From Glycomyces harbinensis (GTDB taxonomy: Bacteria > Actinomycetota > Actinomycetes > Mycobacteriales > Micromonosporaceae), in contig NZ_FNAD01000005.1 in assembly GCF_900101745.1 (NCBI RefSeq), positions 1 to 64,000 on the forward strand: a stretch of 64,000 nucleotides of DNA, read 5' to 3'. Below are positions 16,147 to 23,292 of this stretch, in pieces. Numbering within the stretch: position 1 is the stretch's first letter; every line of letters starts with the position of its first letter. Made by a program: the position numbers and the translations under genes. The notes beneath the pieces are model-generated. The model saw only the letters and a list, made by a program, of their open reading frames with translations. It ran no database searches and had not been told where the DNA came from.

Positions 16147-17037
16147 CTATGCGGCGAGGGCGAGGCTAGCCTGCTGCTGTTCGTAGTCGATCGGTGAGAT
16201 CTGGCCCAGAGACGAGTGTCTCCGGACGGTGTTGTAGTTGGTGATCCAGGCTTCGACCTGGAAGCGGGCCTCCAACGCGTTCGCAAAGGTCCGGCGTCCT
16301 TGCAGGACTTCGCGTTTGAGCGTGGCGTTGAACGCCTCCGCGAGGGCGTTGTCGGCGGAGGAGCCGACCCGCGCCCGGGACTGGAGCACACCGAGTTCCT
16401 TGCAGCACTTGGCGAACTGAGCGGATACGTATTGCGAGCCGCGGTCGGTATGCATCAGGGATCCAGCAAGGCCGCCGCGGATGAAGTGCGCGCGGCGCAG
16501 CGCCTGCTCGACCAGGCCGGTCCGCATGTGATCAGCGATCGCCCACCCGGTCAAACGGCGGCTGAACAGGTCGATGACCGTGGCCAGGTAGAGAAACGAG
16601 CCGTCCGCGATCGGCAGGTAAGTGATGTCGCCGACGTAGCGCGTGTTCGGCTCCGGCGAGGTGAAGTCGCGGCCGAGCCGGTCGGGTACGGCGGCCGCGT
16701 CGGCGTCCTCGGGCGGCGGGGCCGGGCGTCGACGCATGAGCCGGACGCCCTCGATCCCGGCGACGCGCATCAAGCGGGCCACGCGTTTGCGGTTGACCTG
16801 CTCGCCGGCCTCGCGCAGGTCGACGGTGATTCGGGGCGACCCGTAAGTGCCCTTGCTGGCCAGATGGGCGGCCTTGATCCGCGCGGTCGCCGCCTTGTCC
16901 GAGGCGGCCTTCGCCGCCCGAGCCGGGGCGCGGTCCCTCCACTGGTAGTAGCCCTGCCGGGAGACCCCGAGCGTCTCGCACAGCCGCTTCACGGTGAACT
17001 CGTGGCGGTACTCGTCAACGAACTGGAAGCGGCTCAC
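16147..17037 (-). CDS. IS3-family transposase OrfB (DDE domain)
   Basis: About 296 residues from the GTG at 17,037. The same frame runs back past 17,064 for fusion to OrfA by -1 frameshift. An HTH_21 region (RLCETLGVSRQGYYQW) is followed by the rve integrase core with all three acidic residues: D in YVGDITYLP, D in LMHTDRGSQY and E in NALAEAFNATLKRE. The C-terminal WITNYNTVRRHSSLG is typical. It catalyses cut and transfer of the element ends as the OrfAB fusion. There is no internal stop or other sign of decay. Confidence 0.9.
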   Translation of the reverse strand: MSRFQFVDEYRHEFTVKRLCETLGVSRQGYYQWRDRAPARAAKAASDKAATARIKAAHLASKGTYGSPRITVDLREAGEQVNRKRVARLMRVAGIEGVRLMRRRPAPPPEDADAAAVPDRLGRDFTSPEPNTRYVGDITYLPIADGSFLYLATVIDLFSRRLTGWAIADHMRTGLVEQALRRAHFIRGGLAGSLMHTDRGSQYVSAQFAKCCKELGVLQSRARVGSSADNALAEAFNATLKREVLQGRRTFANALEARFQVEAWITNYNTVRRHSSLGQISPIDYEQQQASLALAA

Positions 17038-17372
17038 CAGTTCGTCTCGCCCGCGAAAAACTTCGCGGCCTTGCGCAGGATGTCGCGTTCCTGGCGCAGC
17101 CGCTCGTTCTCGGCACGGAGCTTGCGGTTCTCTTCGGCGATCACGGCGTCGTACCCTACGAGGCCTTCGTTCTCGCTGGTCGGCGCCTGGTAGCGGGGTG
17201 ATTCGCCTTGCTTCTTGCGGTGCTGTTTCACCCAATTGCGCAGCGTCTCGGACGAGACGCCCAGATTCTTCGCGACCGCCGTGTAGGTGGTCGCGGGGTC
17301 ATCGAGGTACATCCGGACCGCTTCGGCCTTGAACTCCTCGGGAAAACAGCGCTGAAACTTCGAGGTAGACAC
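17034..17372 (-). CDS. IS3-family transposase OrfA
   Basis: The 112-residue protein starts at the GTG at 17,372, with AAGGAG upstream. It has an HTH of the transposase-8 type (EEFKAEAVRMYLDDPATTYT, then VAKNLGVSSETLRNWVKQH) and a leucine-zipper-like tail (AEENRKLRAENERLRQERD) that mediates oligomerisation in this family. The stop overlaps orfB. A run of five T's (GTTTTTC on the coding strand, 17,061-17,055) near the end is the likely -1 frameshift site producing OrfAB. Confidence 0.9.
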   Translation of the reverse strand: MSTSKFQRCFPEEFKAEAVRMYLDDPATTYTAVAKNLGVSSETLRNWVKQHRKKQGESPRYQAPTSENEGLVGYDAVIAEENRKLRAENERLRQERDILRKAAKFFAGETNW

Positions 17373-17442
17373 TCTCACTCCTTGCACCCCGAACCCTACC
17401 GGCCCAGAGCATCAGGGTGTCAACACCAAGGAATCAAGCCCC

Positions 17443-17640
17443 GAACAACTCAGCCGACATAGGGACCACCCGCTCGAGGTCGGTCTTGGACGGACTGATG
17501 ACCAGCAGGGCCACCACTTCGCCGTTCGGCCGCCGATAGTTGCGGACGCTTAAGTGAGTCGTCAGCTTGACGAGCTCTTCACAGCGGACGCCCGACAGCC
17601 GAAGTGTCTCGATGAGGGCCCACCGCCTGAAGGCCAGGTT
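17443..17640 (-). pseudogene. internal fragment of a TnpB-like tyrosine recombinase
   Basis: Matches 3243-3440 of the intact gene, from LAFRRWALIETLRLSGVRCE through ISPSKTD to VPMSAELF, with one extra codon after ELVKL. It is cut on the left by the IS3 element. On the right it is joined directly to the element end at 17,641, so the N-terminal two thirds and the whole TnpA-like gene are gone. Confidence 0.85.
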
Positions 17641-17712
17641 CCACGCACCGATCCTCAACAACCAGGCCGCGAAATGCAACCTCAGGCCCCTCTGGGTGCA
17701 GTCAACAGAGCC
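17641..17712. repeat. second copy of the recombinase-element right end
   Basis: Gap-free match to 6129-6200 (about 85%). It ends at the alanine codon (17,710-17,712) of another HNH gene, the same codon as at 6198. Confidence 0.7.
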
Positions 17713-18102
17713 GTCACCGCACCTGCGGTCGTTGCCGAGCGGTGCACCGTCACCGGTGGCCGCTGGTACTCCTACTTCGACTACATCTACGTCGATGGTC
17801 CCCGCGGGCTGGACATCGACCACCTTGTCCCTTTGGCCGAGGCCTGGGATTCCGGTGCCCGGGAATGGGACCCGAAGCGCCGGGAGGCGTACGCGAACGA
17901 CCTCGGCGACAGCACCTCCTTGATCGCGGTCACCACCCGCTCGAACTGCTCCAAGTCCGAGCAGGACCCCGCCGAATGGATGCCGCCCTCTGGGAGCGCC
18001 GCATGCAGGTACACCTGTGAGTGGACCAGCGTGAAAACCCGCTGGGGCCTGGCGGTCGACCAGGCCGAGCTCGAGGTACTGGACGCGATCGTGGCAGACT
18101 GA
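17710..18102 (+). pseudogene. 3' part of a third secreted HNH endonuclease gene
   Basis: It encodes AVTAPAV, CTVTGGRWYSYFDY, IDHLVPLAEAWDSGA, YANDLGD and PAEWMPPSGSAACRYTC to the stop, that is, everything downstream of the element insertion codon. The signal peptide and first third are missing. Its start is replaced by element-end sequence and a recombinase fragment. A GC hairpin (near 18,142-18,169) follows, as after the other copy. This is an independent target gene for the same element family, because the HNH coding sequences differ at many positions. Confidence 0.85.
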
Positions 18103-18339
18103 CCGACTGCGACGGTCACCATCGCGCCGGCCTGACGAGAGGACGGGCCCGCGCAAGCGGGGCCCGTCACTGAATCCAGGTGAACAAGACGCTCGATTCG
18201 ATGCCTGTCCCAACGTCAGATATCACCGGTCGCACTCGGTGAGGGCGGCGGTCCTTTAGTGGTCCGGGCATTCCCGCGTCGGCATCAAGAGTCAGTTGGC
18301 GAGTCCGGCCTTCGCGGTCGGTGGCGCGGGTGCGAGGTA

Positions 18340-18389
18340 AAGCCTCCTCCCGGCAGCGGCTGCAAGATCACAGCGCCGGGAGGAGGCTT
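18340..18389. terminator. bidirectional hairpin between convergent genes
   Basis: Perfect 15-bp arms (AAGCCTCCTCCCGGC, 18,340-18,354, and its complement, 18,375-18,389) around a 20-nt loop, between the plus-strand HNH remnant and the minus-strand peptide gene. Confidence 0.7.
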
Positions 18390-18404
18390 CACCTTGGGTC
18401 GGGC

Positions 18405-18557
18405 CTACGGGAAGGGGCACTTCTCGGGCGGGCAGTCCTCGGCGGGGCGGTAGTCGTCCGCGACCACTGCCGCCGAGGCCGCGGCGGCCCCGGTGCCGGA
18501 GAGGACGAGGCCGAGGAGCACCGCGGCCATCAGCTTGCGCATCTTGTCGATCTTCAC
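18405..18557 (-). CDS. small secreted peptide (50 aa precursor)
   Basis: The GTG at 18,557 has GGAGA seven bases upstream. The ATG at 18,542 is possible but lacks one. The signal peptide (MRKLMAAVLLGLVLSG... to ASA) leaves a mature peptide of about 21 residues, VVADDYRPAEDCPPEKCPFP, acidic and proline-rich with two cysteines that could form one disulfide. The SARP-like site is at 18,625-18,650. I do not recognise it. Size and composition suit a secreted effector or signal, but that is a guess. Confidence 0.6.
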   Translation of the reverse strand: MKIDKMRKLMAAVLLGLVLSGTGAAAASAAVVADDYRPAEDCPPEKCPFP

Positions 18558-18608
18558 TTCAGGTCTCCGTTCTAGGGATTCGCTGGGCGGTGGGCCCGGC
18601 TTTCTGTC

Positions 18609-18650
18609 ATGTTCCGGCCTACCGGCACGGATGCTGCACGGATTCGGCAT
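18609..18650 (-). promoter_or_regulatory. SARP-like site and -10 for the peptide at 18,405
   Basis: Minus strand: ATGC, GTGC and GTGC at 11-bp steps (18,650, 18,639 and 18,628), with AATCC and CATCC between. Ten bases on is GAACAT (18,614-18,609). Confidence 0.6.
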
Positions 18651-18658
18651 GCGACTGG

Positions 18659-19069
18659 CTAACACTCACCGCCCCAGAACGATTCGGTCTTGACATTGGT
18701 GGCCGTGCCGAAGGTGAAGGTGGCCGGGCCAGTGTTGGTGGAGCCGTCGTAGTAGTGGAGGCACGCCTTGCCGTTGGTGCCGTAGCGGAGGTGGACGTGG
18801 TCCGAGCCGGTCTGCTGGTTTCCGTTGTTGAAGACGGACTTGACCCCGTTGACCGCGGGGATGTCGCCAGCGGTGGTGTAGAAGGGGTTGCTCGAGGTGA
18901 CGGCGCCTTTGTAGAAGCAGACGTGCCCGGAAGGGCATCCGTACGTGGCCGGTCCGGCTTGCGCCGGAGCGGCGGCCAAGCCCGACACACCGATCGCTGA
19001 GACGAGTGCCAGCAACAGAGCCGCGATGCGGGTCCGGCGCCGGTCTCGGACGGGATGGTTCGAATTCAT
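18659..19069 (-). CDS. secreted peptidase-inhibitor-like protein (I36 type)
   Basis: A 136-residue precursor. The ATG at 19,069 follows AAGGAGG. The signal peptide (MNSNHPVRDRRRTRIAALLL... to PAQA) is about 38 residues. The mature part, starting GPATYGCPSGHVCFYKG and containing VKSVFNNGNQ and ACLHYY, has the C-x-SG-x-x-C-x-Y start and SxxNNG segment of the I36 inhibitor-like family of streptomycete secreted proteins. Four cysteines could form two disulfides. The best-formed SARP-like site lies about 25-65 bp upstream. Protease inhibition is a family-level inference. The stop of a small upstream ORF overlaps this start (ATGA). Confidence 0.75.
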   Translation of the reverse strand: MNSNHPVRDRRRTRIAALLLALVSAIGVSGLAAAPAQAGPATYGCPSGHVCFYKGAVTSSNPFYTTAGDIPAVNGVKSVFNNGNQQTGSDHVHLRYGTNGKACLHYYDGSTNTGPATFTFGTATNVKTESFWGGEC

Positions 19070-19272
19070 GCATCCTCCTTGGATTCTGGAGCGAGCATGC
19101 GGTGCCCCGGCACGGATGCTGCACGGATTCGGCACGAACCCCGTAGCCCAGAGGGGGCCTCATCGCCGGGGGGCTCGGTTTGGGCTGCGGCGACGAGGAG
19201 ATCGGCGAGCGCTTGGAGGTTGAGTCGCGCTCGTCGTTCTCCGAAGACGCGGATGTGTTGCTCGTTGGTCAT
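19066..19272 (-). CDS. hypothetical small protein, possibly overlapping the next promoter
   Basis: A 68-codon ORF starting MTNEQHIRVFGERRARLNLQ with coding-like third positions in its first ~45 codons. The rest runs through the SARP-like site of the next gene, and its TGA overlaps that gene's ATG. Either the true gene is a truncated remnant of a longer protein, or the two are translationally coupled. No family recognised. Confidence 0.35.
   Translation of the reverse strand: MTNEQHIRVFGERRARLNLQALADLLVAAAQTEPPGDEAPSGLRGSCRIRAASVPGHRMLAPESKEDA
19094..19135 (-). promoter_or_regulatory. SARP-like site and -10 for the gene at 18,659-19,069
   Basis: Minus strand: three GTGC repeats at exactly 11 bp (19,135, 19,124 and 19,113), with AATCC and CATCC between, then ten bases and CATGCT (19,099-19,094). 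Confidence 0.7.
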
Positions 19273-19283
19273 GAGGCGATCTT

Positions 19284-19328
19284 GGCACTTGAGGCACTTG
19301 AGGCACTTGAGGCACTTGAGGCACTTGG
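19284..19328. repeat. five tandem copies of a 9-bp unit
   Basis: GGCACTTGA repeated from 19,284, the last copy ending GG. It lies between the two-HTH protein gene and the next ORF. Iteron-like spacing suggests a protein-binding array, but simple slippage is equally possible. Confidence 0.7.
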
Positions 19329-19369
19329 GGCGCTTTCAGCGCTGGAGGCGGGGTTGCGCCGTCTCAGGT

Positions 19370-19870
19370 TCAGGCGAACGTGTCGCCTGGCTCGCTGCTT
19401 TGGGTCAGCCGGAGGAGTCGTTTGATGGTGCTGATGGCGACGCCGTATTGGCTGGCGAGTTCGGCCTGCGTGATGCCGCCTGTTGTGTAGGTGCGGATGA
19501 CGGCGGCCTGCTGGTCGGGGGATAGTCGGTTGGCTGCTGCTTGGGGCCGGTTCGAGGTCCCTTGGACGAGGCGTTTGATGCTGCGGATGCTGATGCCGTA
19601 TTTGGTGGCGAGCTCTTTCTGGCGGGCGTCGGCGTTGAAGGCGGCGATGAGGCCTTCTCGTTCGGCGGGAGAGAGGCGTTTCTCGAGCGCCCGTGGGAGT
19701 GTTGGCGGGTAGGCGGTCGGGGGCTGGGTTTCGGGGGAGCCGGGAGTTGAGGGGCCGGTTTCGGGGCCGCGGGTGGGCGATGGGCCCGACAGGCGTTCCA
19801 ATAGGCCGTCTAGCTGGGGGTTTGGGTTCGAATAAGCGAGCGTTAGGCCGGCAACTATATATACAGGCAT
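19370..19870 (-). CDS. protein with two resolvase-type HTH motifs
   Basis: A 166-residue ORF. After a Pro-rich N-terminal half come two similar HTH units: LSPAEREGLIAAF with KELATKYGISIRSIKRLV, and LSPDQQAAVIRTY with AELASQYGVAISTIKRLL. Such HTHs occur in DNA invertases/resolvases and small element-borne regulators. There is no catalytic domain. The DNA before the first HTH is unusually AT-rich (TATATATA near 19,857), so the start is uncertain. A palindrome touching the ATG suggests autoregulation, and tandem 9-mers follow the gene. It is probably a remnant or regulator from a mobile element. Confidence 0.6.
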   Translation of the reverse strand: MPVYIVAGLTLAYSNPNPQLDGLLERLSGPSPTRGPETGPSTPGSPETQPPTAYPPTLPRALEKRLSPAEREGLIAAFNADARQKELATKYGISIRSIKRLVQGTSNRPQAAANRLSPDQQAAVIRTYTTGGITQAELASQYGVAISTIKRLLRLTQSSEPGDTFA

Positions 19871-19887
19871 GAATATGACTCATATTC
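19871..19887. promoter_or_regulatory. palindrome abutting the HTH gene start
   Basis: GAATATGA-C-TCATATTC, a perfect 8-bp inverted repeat directly against the ATG of the HTH gene, in the most AT-rich spot of the region. A likely operator, by inference only. Confidence 0.5.
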
Positions 19888-20186
19888 GTTGTGCGGCAAG
19901 GAAACTCATGCGAGATGGACTCATCTTGCGCAGGTTCCCTTGTGGTACTCGCGGCGAGATCGCCTGGTGCTCAGACGGATCCGCCCTGGGGCATGAAGGT
20001 CCTAGTCGATGTTTCGGGAGCGTTGGTGGGCGCGAGTTGCGAACAGGATGACCGGAATTGGCTAGCGTCGGGCGGGTCGTATTGTTCCCGGTGGTCTTGC
20101 GCCCGTTGAGGGTTCGGTCGAGATCTGTCTGCTCTGTGTTCCCGCCCTACCACGTCGGGCTGCATCCTGAGGTGGGCTCGGGCTTG
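19888..20186. other. intergenic stretch, nothing recognised
   Basis: About 300 bp of lower GC with no supported ORF. Confidence 0.4.
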
Positions 20187-20815
20187 CTACGGTGTGCTCT
20201 CTTCTTGCCAGCAAGCTGGGCAGGTGGTGTCAGCGGCGCCGGATAGGAAGCTCTCGAATAGGGTGCGTTGGGATTCGATCTCGTCTCGGCGCACATACAC
20301 CTGGATGAGGAGGTGTTCGCCGACCTGGAACGGGTCTTTCTCGTCGGCCACGGCGGGTCGACGATGTCGAATTCCACGGTGCCCTCGGCCTCAGCGGGCT
20401 TGAGGGGGTCTTGCACGGTGAAGACGAGGATGTTACGTCCGTTGGTATCGGCCGCGCGTACTTAGGCGACCTCGCCTTCAGCGATGAACTGGGAGCAGGA
20501 GATCGTTTCGGCGTGGGAGAGTCCCTGGCCGCCTTCCTCAGCGCTGGGATCTTCGTTTCGGAACGTGTCTTGGCAGACGGTAAGCGCGACGACTGCGATG
20601 ACTGCGGAGGCGAAAAGGGCCATGCCAACAACGGGTCCTGAAAGTCGCCGAGGCCGTCTGGGGAAGCGGGTCGGAGGGTCTTCGCGCCCGGCACCCTCTG
20701 TGCGGTAACAGGCGGCGAGCTCGGAGACCCAGCCTTTCGAGACGCCGCAGGCGAGCGCGACCTCGGCTCGGGGCCAGCCTTCGAGGATGGCCGCAGTGAT
20801 GGTCAGTCGCGACAT
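20187..20815 (-). pseudogene. HTH-transmembrane protein gene broken by stop and frameshift
   Basis: It begins MSRLTITAAILEGWPRAEVA with an HTH (VALACGVSKGWVSELAACYR) close to the N terminus of IS481-type transposases, then basic residues and a membrane segment (GPVVGMALFASAVIAVVALTV) and an outside domain. A TAA at 20,464-20,462 interrupts the frame, which continues as VRAADTNGRNILVFTVQD and EFDIVDP. A frameshift near 20,350 leads to DEKDPFQVGEHLLIQVYV and TTCPACWQEESTP before a stop at 20,187. High third-position GC persists across the breaks, so this was one gene. An HTH fused to a membrane anchor is unusual. Its role is unknown. Confidence 0.55.
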
Positions 20816-20945
20816 GCCCGCGATCAGACACCGAAACGTTTCCTATGACTTGAGAGATGCGTTTCCTATGTCCTGAACGAGGGCACCGGAGCGCCCGGAG
20901 AAGGTCTCGCGATCGGTGACCATTACGGGGACGAGGAAGGTGGCG

Positions 20946-21695
20946 TCAGGGGGATGTCGGCTCAGCGCGCTGGAGCAGACCGTGCATCCTCATCCAGCTC
21001 ACGAAGGAGTCGAACCAGTCGGTGCTGGTCGTCTCCTTCGGATACATACCGAACCCGTGCCCGCCCTGCTCGTAGAAGTGGAGCTCCACGGGCCGTCCGG
21101 CAGCGCGCCAGCTCTCGACAAGGGGGAACCCGCTCGGGTCCATCAGCCCATCGTCTGCGGCAAGCGCGATGAACAGCGGCGGCGCGTCCTCGGGTACCTC
21201 GAACGCCGCGAGCGGACCGTAGACATCGCCGATGAATGCCGGGGTCGCATCCTCACCGACAAGGGCGGTGGCGACGGTGAGCATGGCACCGGCGGAGAAG
21301 CCGACCATGCCGACGCGCTCGGGATCGATCGTCCACTCGGTCGCTCGGCTGCGCACGAGCGCGAACGCTGCGCGGGCGTCGGCGATCTGAAGGTCCAGGG
21401 CGCGGAGCGCGGTGGCTGGGTCATGCCGGTCCGATGGGCGCGGTCCGGCCAGCATCGTCCTGATCGCCGCGGCGAAGTCGTCAAGACCCTCCGGGGTCGG
21501 CTTGAGCCGGTACTTCAGCACAAAGGCGGCGACGCCGCGGTTCGCGAGCGCGCGCGCAACGTCCCAGCCCTCGTTCTCCATGGACAGGGACATGAATCCA
21601 CCGCCCGGAGCCACGATCACGGCGGTACCCGTGGCCTTGGCCGGATCCGGCAGGAAAGGGGTGAGCGTGGCGGTGCTGACATTGCGAGCGAACAT
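20946..21695 (-). CDS. alpha/beta hydrolase (esterase-like), possibly 5'-truncated
   Basis: 249 residues from the first ATG. The alpha/beta fold runs from VIVAPGGGFMSLSMENEGWD through the nucleophile motif GFSAG and the acid in AADDGL to the histidine in GGHGFGMYP, the triad order of acetylxylan-esterase/BD-FAE-like hydrolases. In-frame coding continues upstream of the ATG (PEAWHSEYGS, typical of these proteins), then to a TAG at about 21,810 without an ATG or GTG start or ribosome site. The 5' end is therefore either truncated or uses a rare start. It may be catalytically competent. The substrate is probably an acylated sugar, inferred from the family. Confidence 0.7.
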   Translation of the reverse strand: MFARNVSTATLTPFLPDPAKATGTAVIVAPGGGFMSLSMENEGWDVARALANRGVAAFVLKYRLKPTPEGLDDFAAAIRTMLAGPRPSDRHDPATALRALDLQIADARAAFALVRSRATEWTIDPERVGMVGFSAGAMLTVATALVGEDATPAFIGDVYGPLAAFEVPEDAPPLFIALAADDGLMDPSGFPLVESWRAAGRPVELHFYEQGGHGFGMYPKETTSTDWFDSFVSWMRMHGLLQRAEPTSP

Positions 21696-22127
21696 GCTGC
21701 CGTACTCGCTGTGCCATGCCTCTGGTGCCGAAGCCTCCTGCAGCTGCCCGGTCCCGAGCTCGATCGCGGTCTGCCCTGCGCCGCCGAACAGAGATGCGGC
21801 GAATGCAACCCACTACCGAGACCGCAGCCGCAGTCGATCATCCGAACGTCAGCTCCGCGACACCGTGGAAGCCACCGGGGCACCGTGGCTGGCGGCAATG
21901 GCTGAACCAGGAGCTGAGTTATTGCCCCGCAACGAAACACACTCAAGATGAGAAAAGCTCACTGACTTTGAGGGAAGGCCATTGCGGCCGAACATCTTCC
22001 TCGACATGAAAAGAGCTCTCGAACATCGTGACTAAGACCACAATGATCACGACTGTTCTCCCTGAGTATCCCAGGGCATCCTGGAACGTCTAGACCAGCG
22101 AGAGACTAGCGAGAGCAAATAAGGAAA
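21696..22127. other. intergenic: probable decayed 5' end of the hydrolase, then nothing recognised
   Basis: Up to about 21,807 the hydrolase frame shows coding character. From there to the tRNA terminator no gene is supported, and GC is lower than average. Confidence 0.4.
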
Positions 22128-22164
22128 GCTCCCAGGCCAGGGAGCAAGTCCTTGACCTGGGAGT
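22128..22164 (-). terminator. terminator after tRNA-Pro
   Basis: CTCCCAGG / CCTGGGAG arms (22,129-22,136 and 22,156-22,163), followed on the minus strand by the T-rich CTTTCCTTATTTGC. Confidence 0.75.
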
Positions 22165-22166
22165 TC

Positions 22167-22243
22167 TGGTCGGGTTGACAGGATTTGAACCTGCGACCCC
22201 CTCGTCCCGAACGAGGTGCGCTACCAAGCTGCGCCACAACCCG
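22167..22243 (-). tRNA. tRNA-Pro (CGG)
   Basis: 77 nt including an encoded CCA. The acceptor CGGGTTG pairs with CAACCCG. The anticodon loop TTCGGGA gives anticodon CGG. The T arm contains GGTTCAAATCC. A terminator follows. It marks the boundary between the accessory region and conserved chromosome, a common integration landmark, though no element end is seen at its 3' end. Confidence 0.95.
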
Positions 22244-22370
22244 ATGTTCTCTTTTCCGGTGCGCACGCTGGGCATCCGCACCGGGTTGAAATGCTACCCG
22301 AGGCTCCCGGCACCCGTCGAACGGGGTCGGGGACGGTCGGGGCCCGGTCACATCCGGGCCCCGCCCCCGG

Positions 22371-23267
22371 CTAGAAGACCTTCGGCACGAACGTCAGCAG
22401 GCTCGCCTCCGGGGCGCACGCGAACCGCACCGGCGCGTACGGGCTCGTGCCCAGTCCGGCCGACACGTGCAGCCACATGTCCTCCCACGGGTGCAGCCCC
22501 TTGACCCGCTCGCGGTCGATCCCGCAGTTGGTCACGAGCGCGCCGTAGCCCGGCACGCAGACCTGCCCGCCGTGGGTGTGCCCGGCCGCCACGAAGTCGT
22601 AGCCGTCGCGAGCGAACTCGTCGAGCACGCGCGGCTCCGGCGAGTGCGTGAGCCCGATCGACAGGTCGGCGCTCTTGGGCACCGGCCCGGCCACCAGCTC
22701 GTAATCGTCGAGGTCGAAGTGCGGGTCGTCGACGCCCGCGAAGTGGACGTTGAGCCCGGCCACGACCTTGTCGGCCGCGTGGTTGTTCAGGTCGAGCCAG
22801 TCGCCGTCGGTGAGGACCTTCCGCAGCTCCTCGGTCGGCAGCGCCTCCCCGTACCGGTGCTCGTGGTTGGGGTTGAAGTACTGGAGCGGGTTCTTGAACA
22901 CCGGCGCGTAGTAGTCGTTCGAGCCGAACACGAACGCCCCCGGGGCGTTCAGGAGCGGCCGGAGCGTCTTGGCGACCAGGTCCACCGCGTCCGGGTGGGC
23001 CAGGTTGTCGCCGGTGAGCAGCACCAGGTCCGGGTCGAGCGCGGACAGGGACGCGACCCAGTGGGCCTTGCGCACCTGCCCGGGCGTCATGTGCAGGTCG
23101 GAGATGTGCAGGACCCGGATAGGCTCGGCGCCTTCGGGAAGCGCCGGCACCGCGAAGTGCCGGAGCGTGTACTGGACGCGCTCGTATAGAGAGGCGTAGG
23201 CGAGCGCCAGCGCGCCCGCGCCGACCCCGATCCCGGCTGCTGCGGCAAGTCCACGGCTGATCTTCAT
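22371..23267 (-). CDS. membrane-anchored metallophosphoesterase
   Basis: 298 residues from the ATG at 23,267, seven bases after TACCGT (leaderless). An N-terminal hydrophobic segment (GLAAAAGIGVGAGALALAYA) anchors it. The calcineurin-like fold shows the metal ligands: HISDLHM, LLTGDN, GSNDYY in place of GNHD, THSPEP and AAGHTHGGQ. Related YkuE-type enzymes hydrolyse phosphodiesters at the membrane. The GSND variant is common in actinobacteria. It is divergent from the YqeY gene, with overlapping promoters. Confidence 0.9.
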   Translation of the reverse strand: MKISRGLAAAAGIGVGAGALALAYASLYERVQYTLRHFAVPALPEGAEPIRVLHISDLHMTPGQVRKAHWVASLSALDPDLVLLTGDNLAHPDAVDLVAKTLRPLLNAPGAFVFGSNDYYAPVFKNPLQYFNPNHEHRYGEALPTEELRKVLTDGDWLDLNNHAADKVVAGLNVHFAGVDDPHFDLDDYELVAGPVPKSADLSIGLTHSPEPRVLDEFARDGYDFVAAGHTHGGQVCVPGYGALVTNCGIDRERVKGLHPWEDMWLHVSAGLGTSPYAPVRFACAPEASLLTFVPKVF

Positions 23268-23274
23268 ACCCCCA

Positions 23275-23284
23275 ACGGTAGATT
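23275..23284. promoter_or_regulatory. overlapping divergent -10 boxes
   Basis: Minus-strand TACCGT (23,280-23,275) lies 7 nt before the phosphoesterase ATG. Plus-strand TAGATT (23,279-23,284) lies 8 nt before the YqeY ATG. The boxes overlap by two bases, so the promoters should exclude each other. Confidence 0.55.
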
Positions 23285-23292
23285 GTCGAGAT

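Larger units (their letters stand above)
16117..17442 (-). mobile_element. IS3-family insertion sequence
   Basis: A 1326-bp element bounded by imperfect 27-bp inverted repeats (16,117-16,143 and 17,416-17,442, each starting GGGGCTT from outside and sharing GGTGTTGACACC). It encodes overlapping orfA and orfB in the usual -1 arrangement. No direct target repeat is visible, and the right flank is the middle of a recombinase gene whose 3' end is missing on the left, so an adjacent deletion followed insertion. Both ORFs look intact, so it may still be active. Confidence 0.9.

Noticed and set aside
22167-22243. tRNA-Pro as attachment site of an integrated island covering 1-22,000
   Set aside because: No repeat of the tRNA 3' end was found on the left within the window, and the recombinases here target HNH genes instead.
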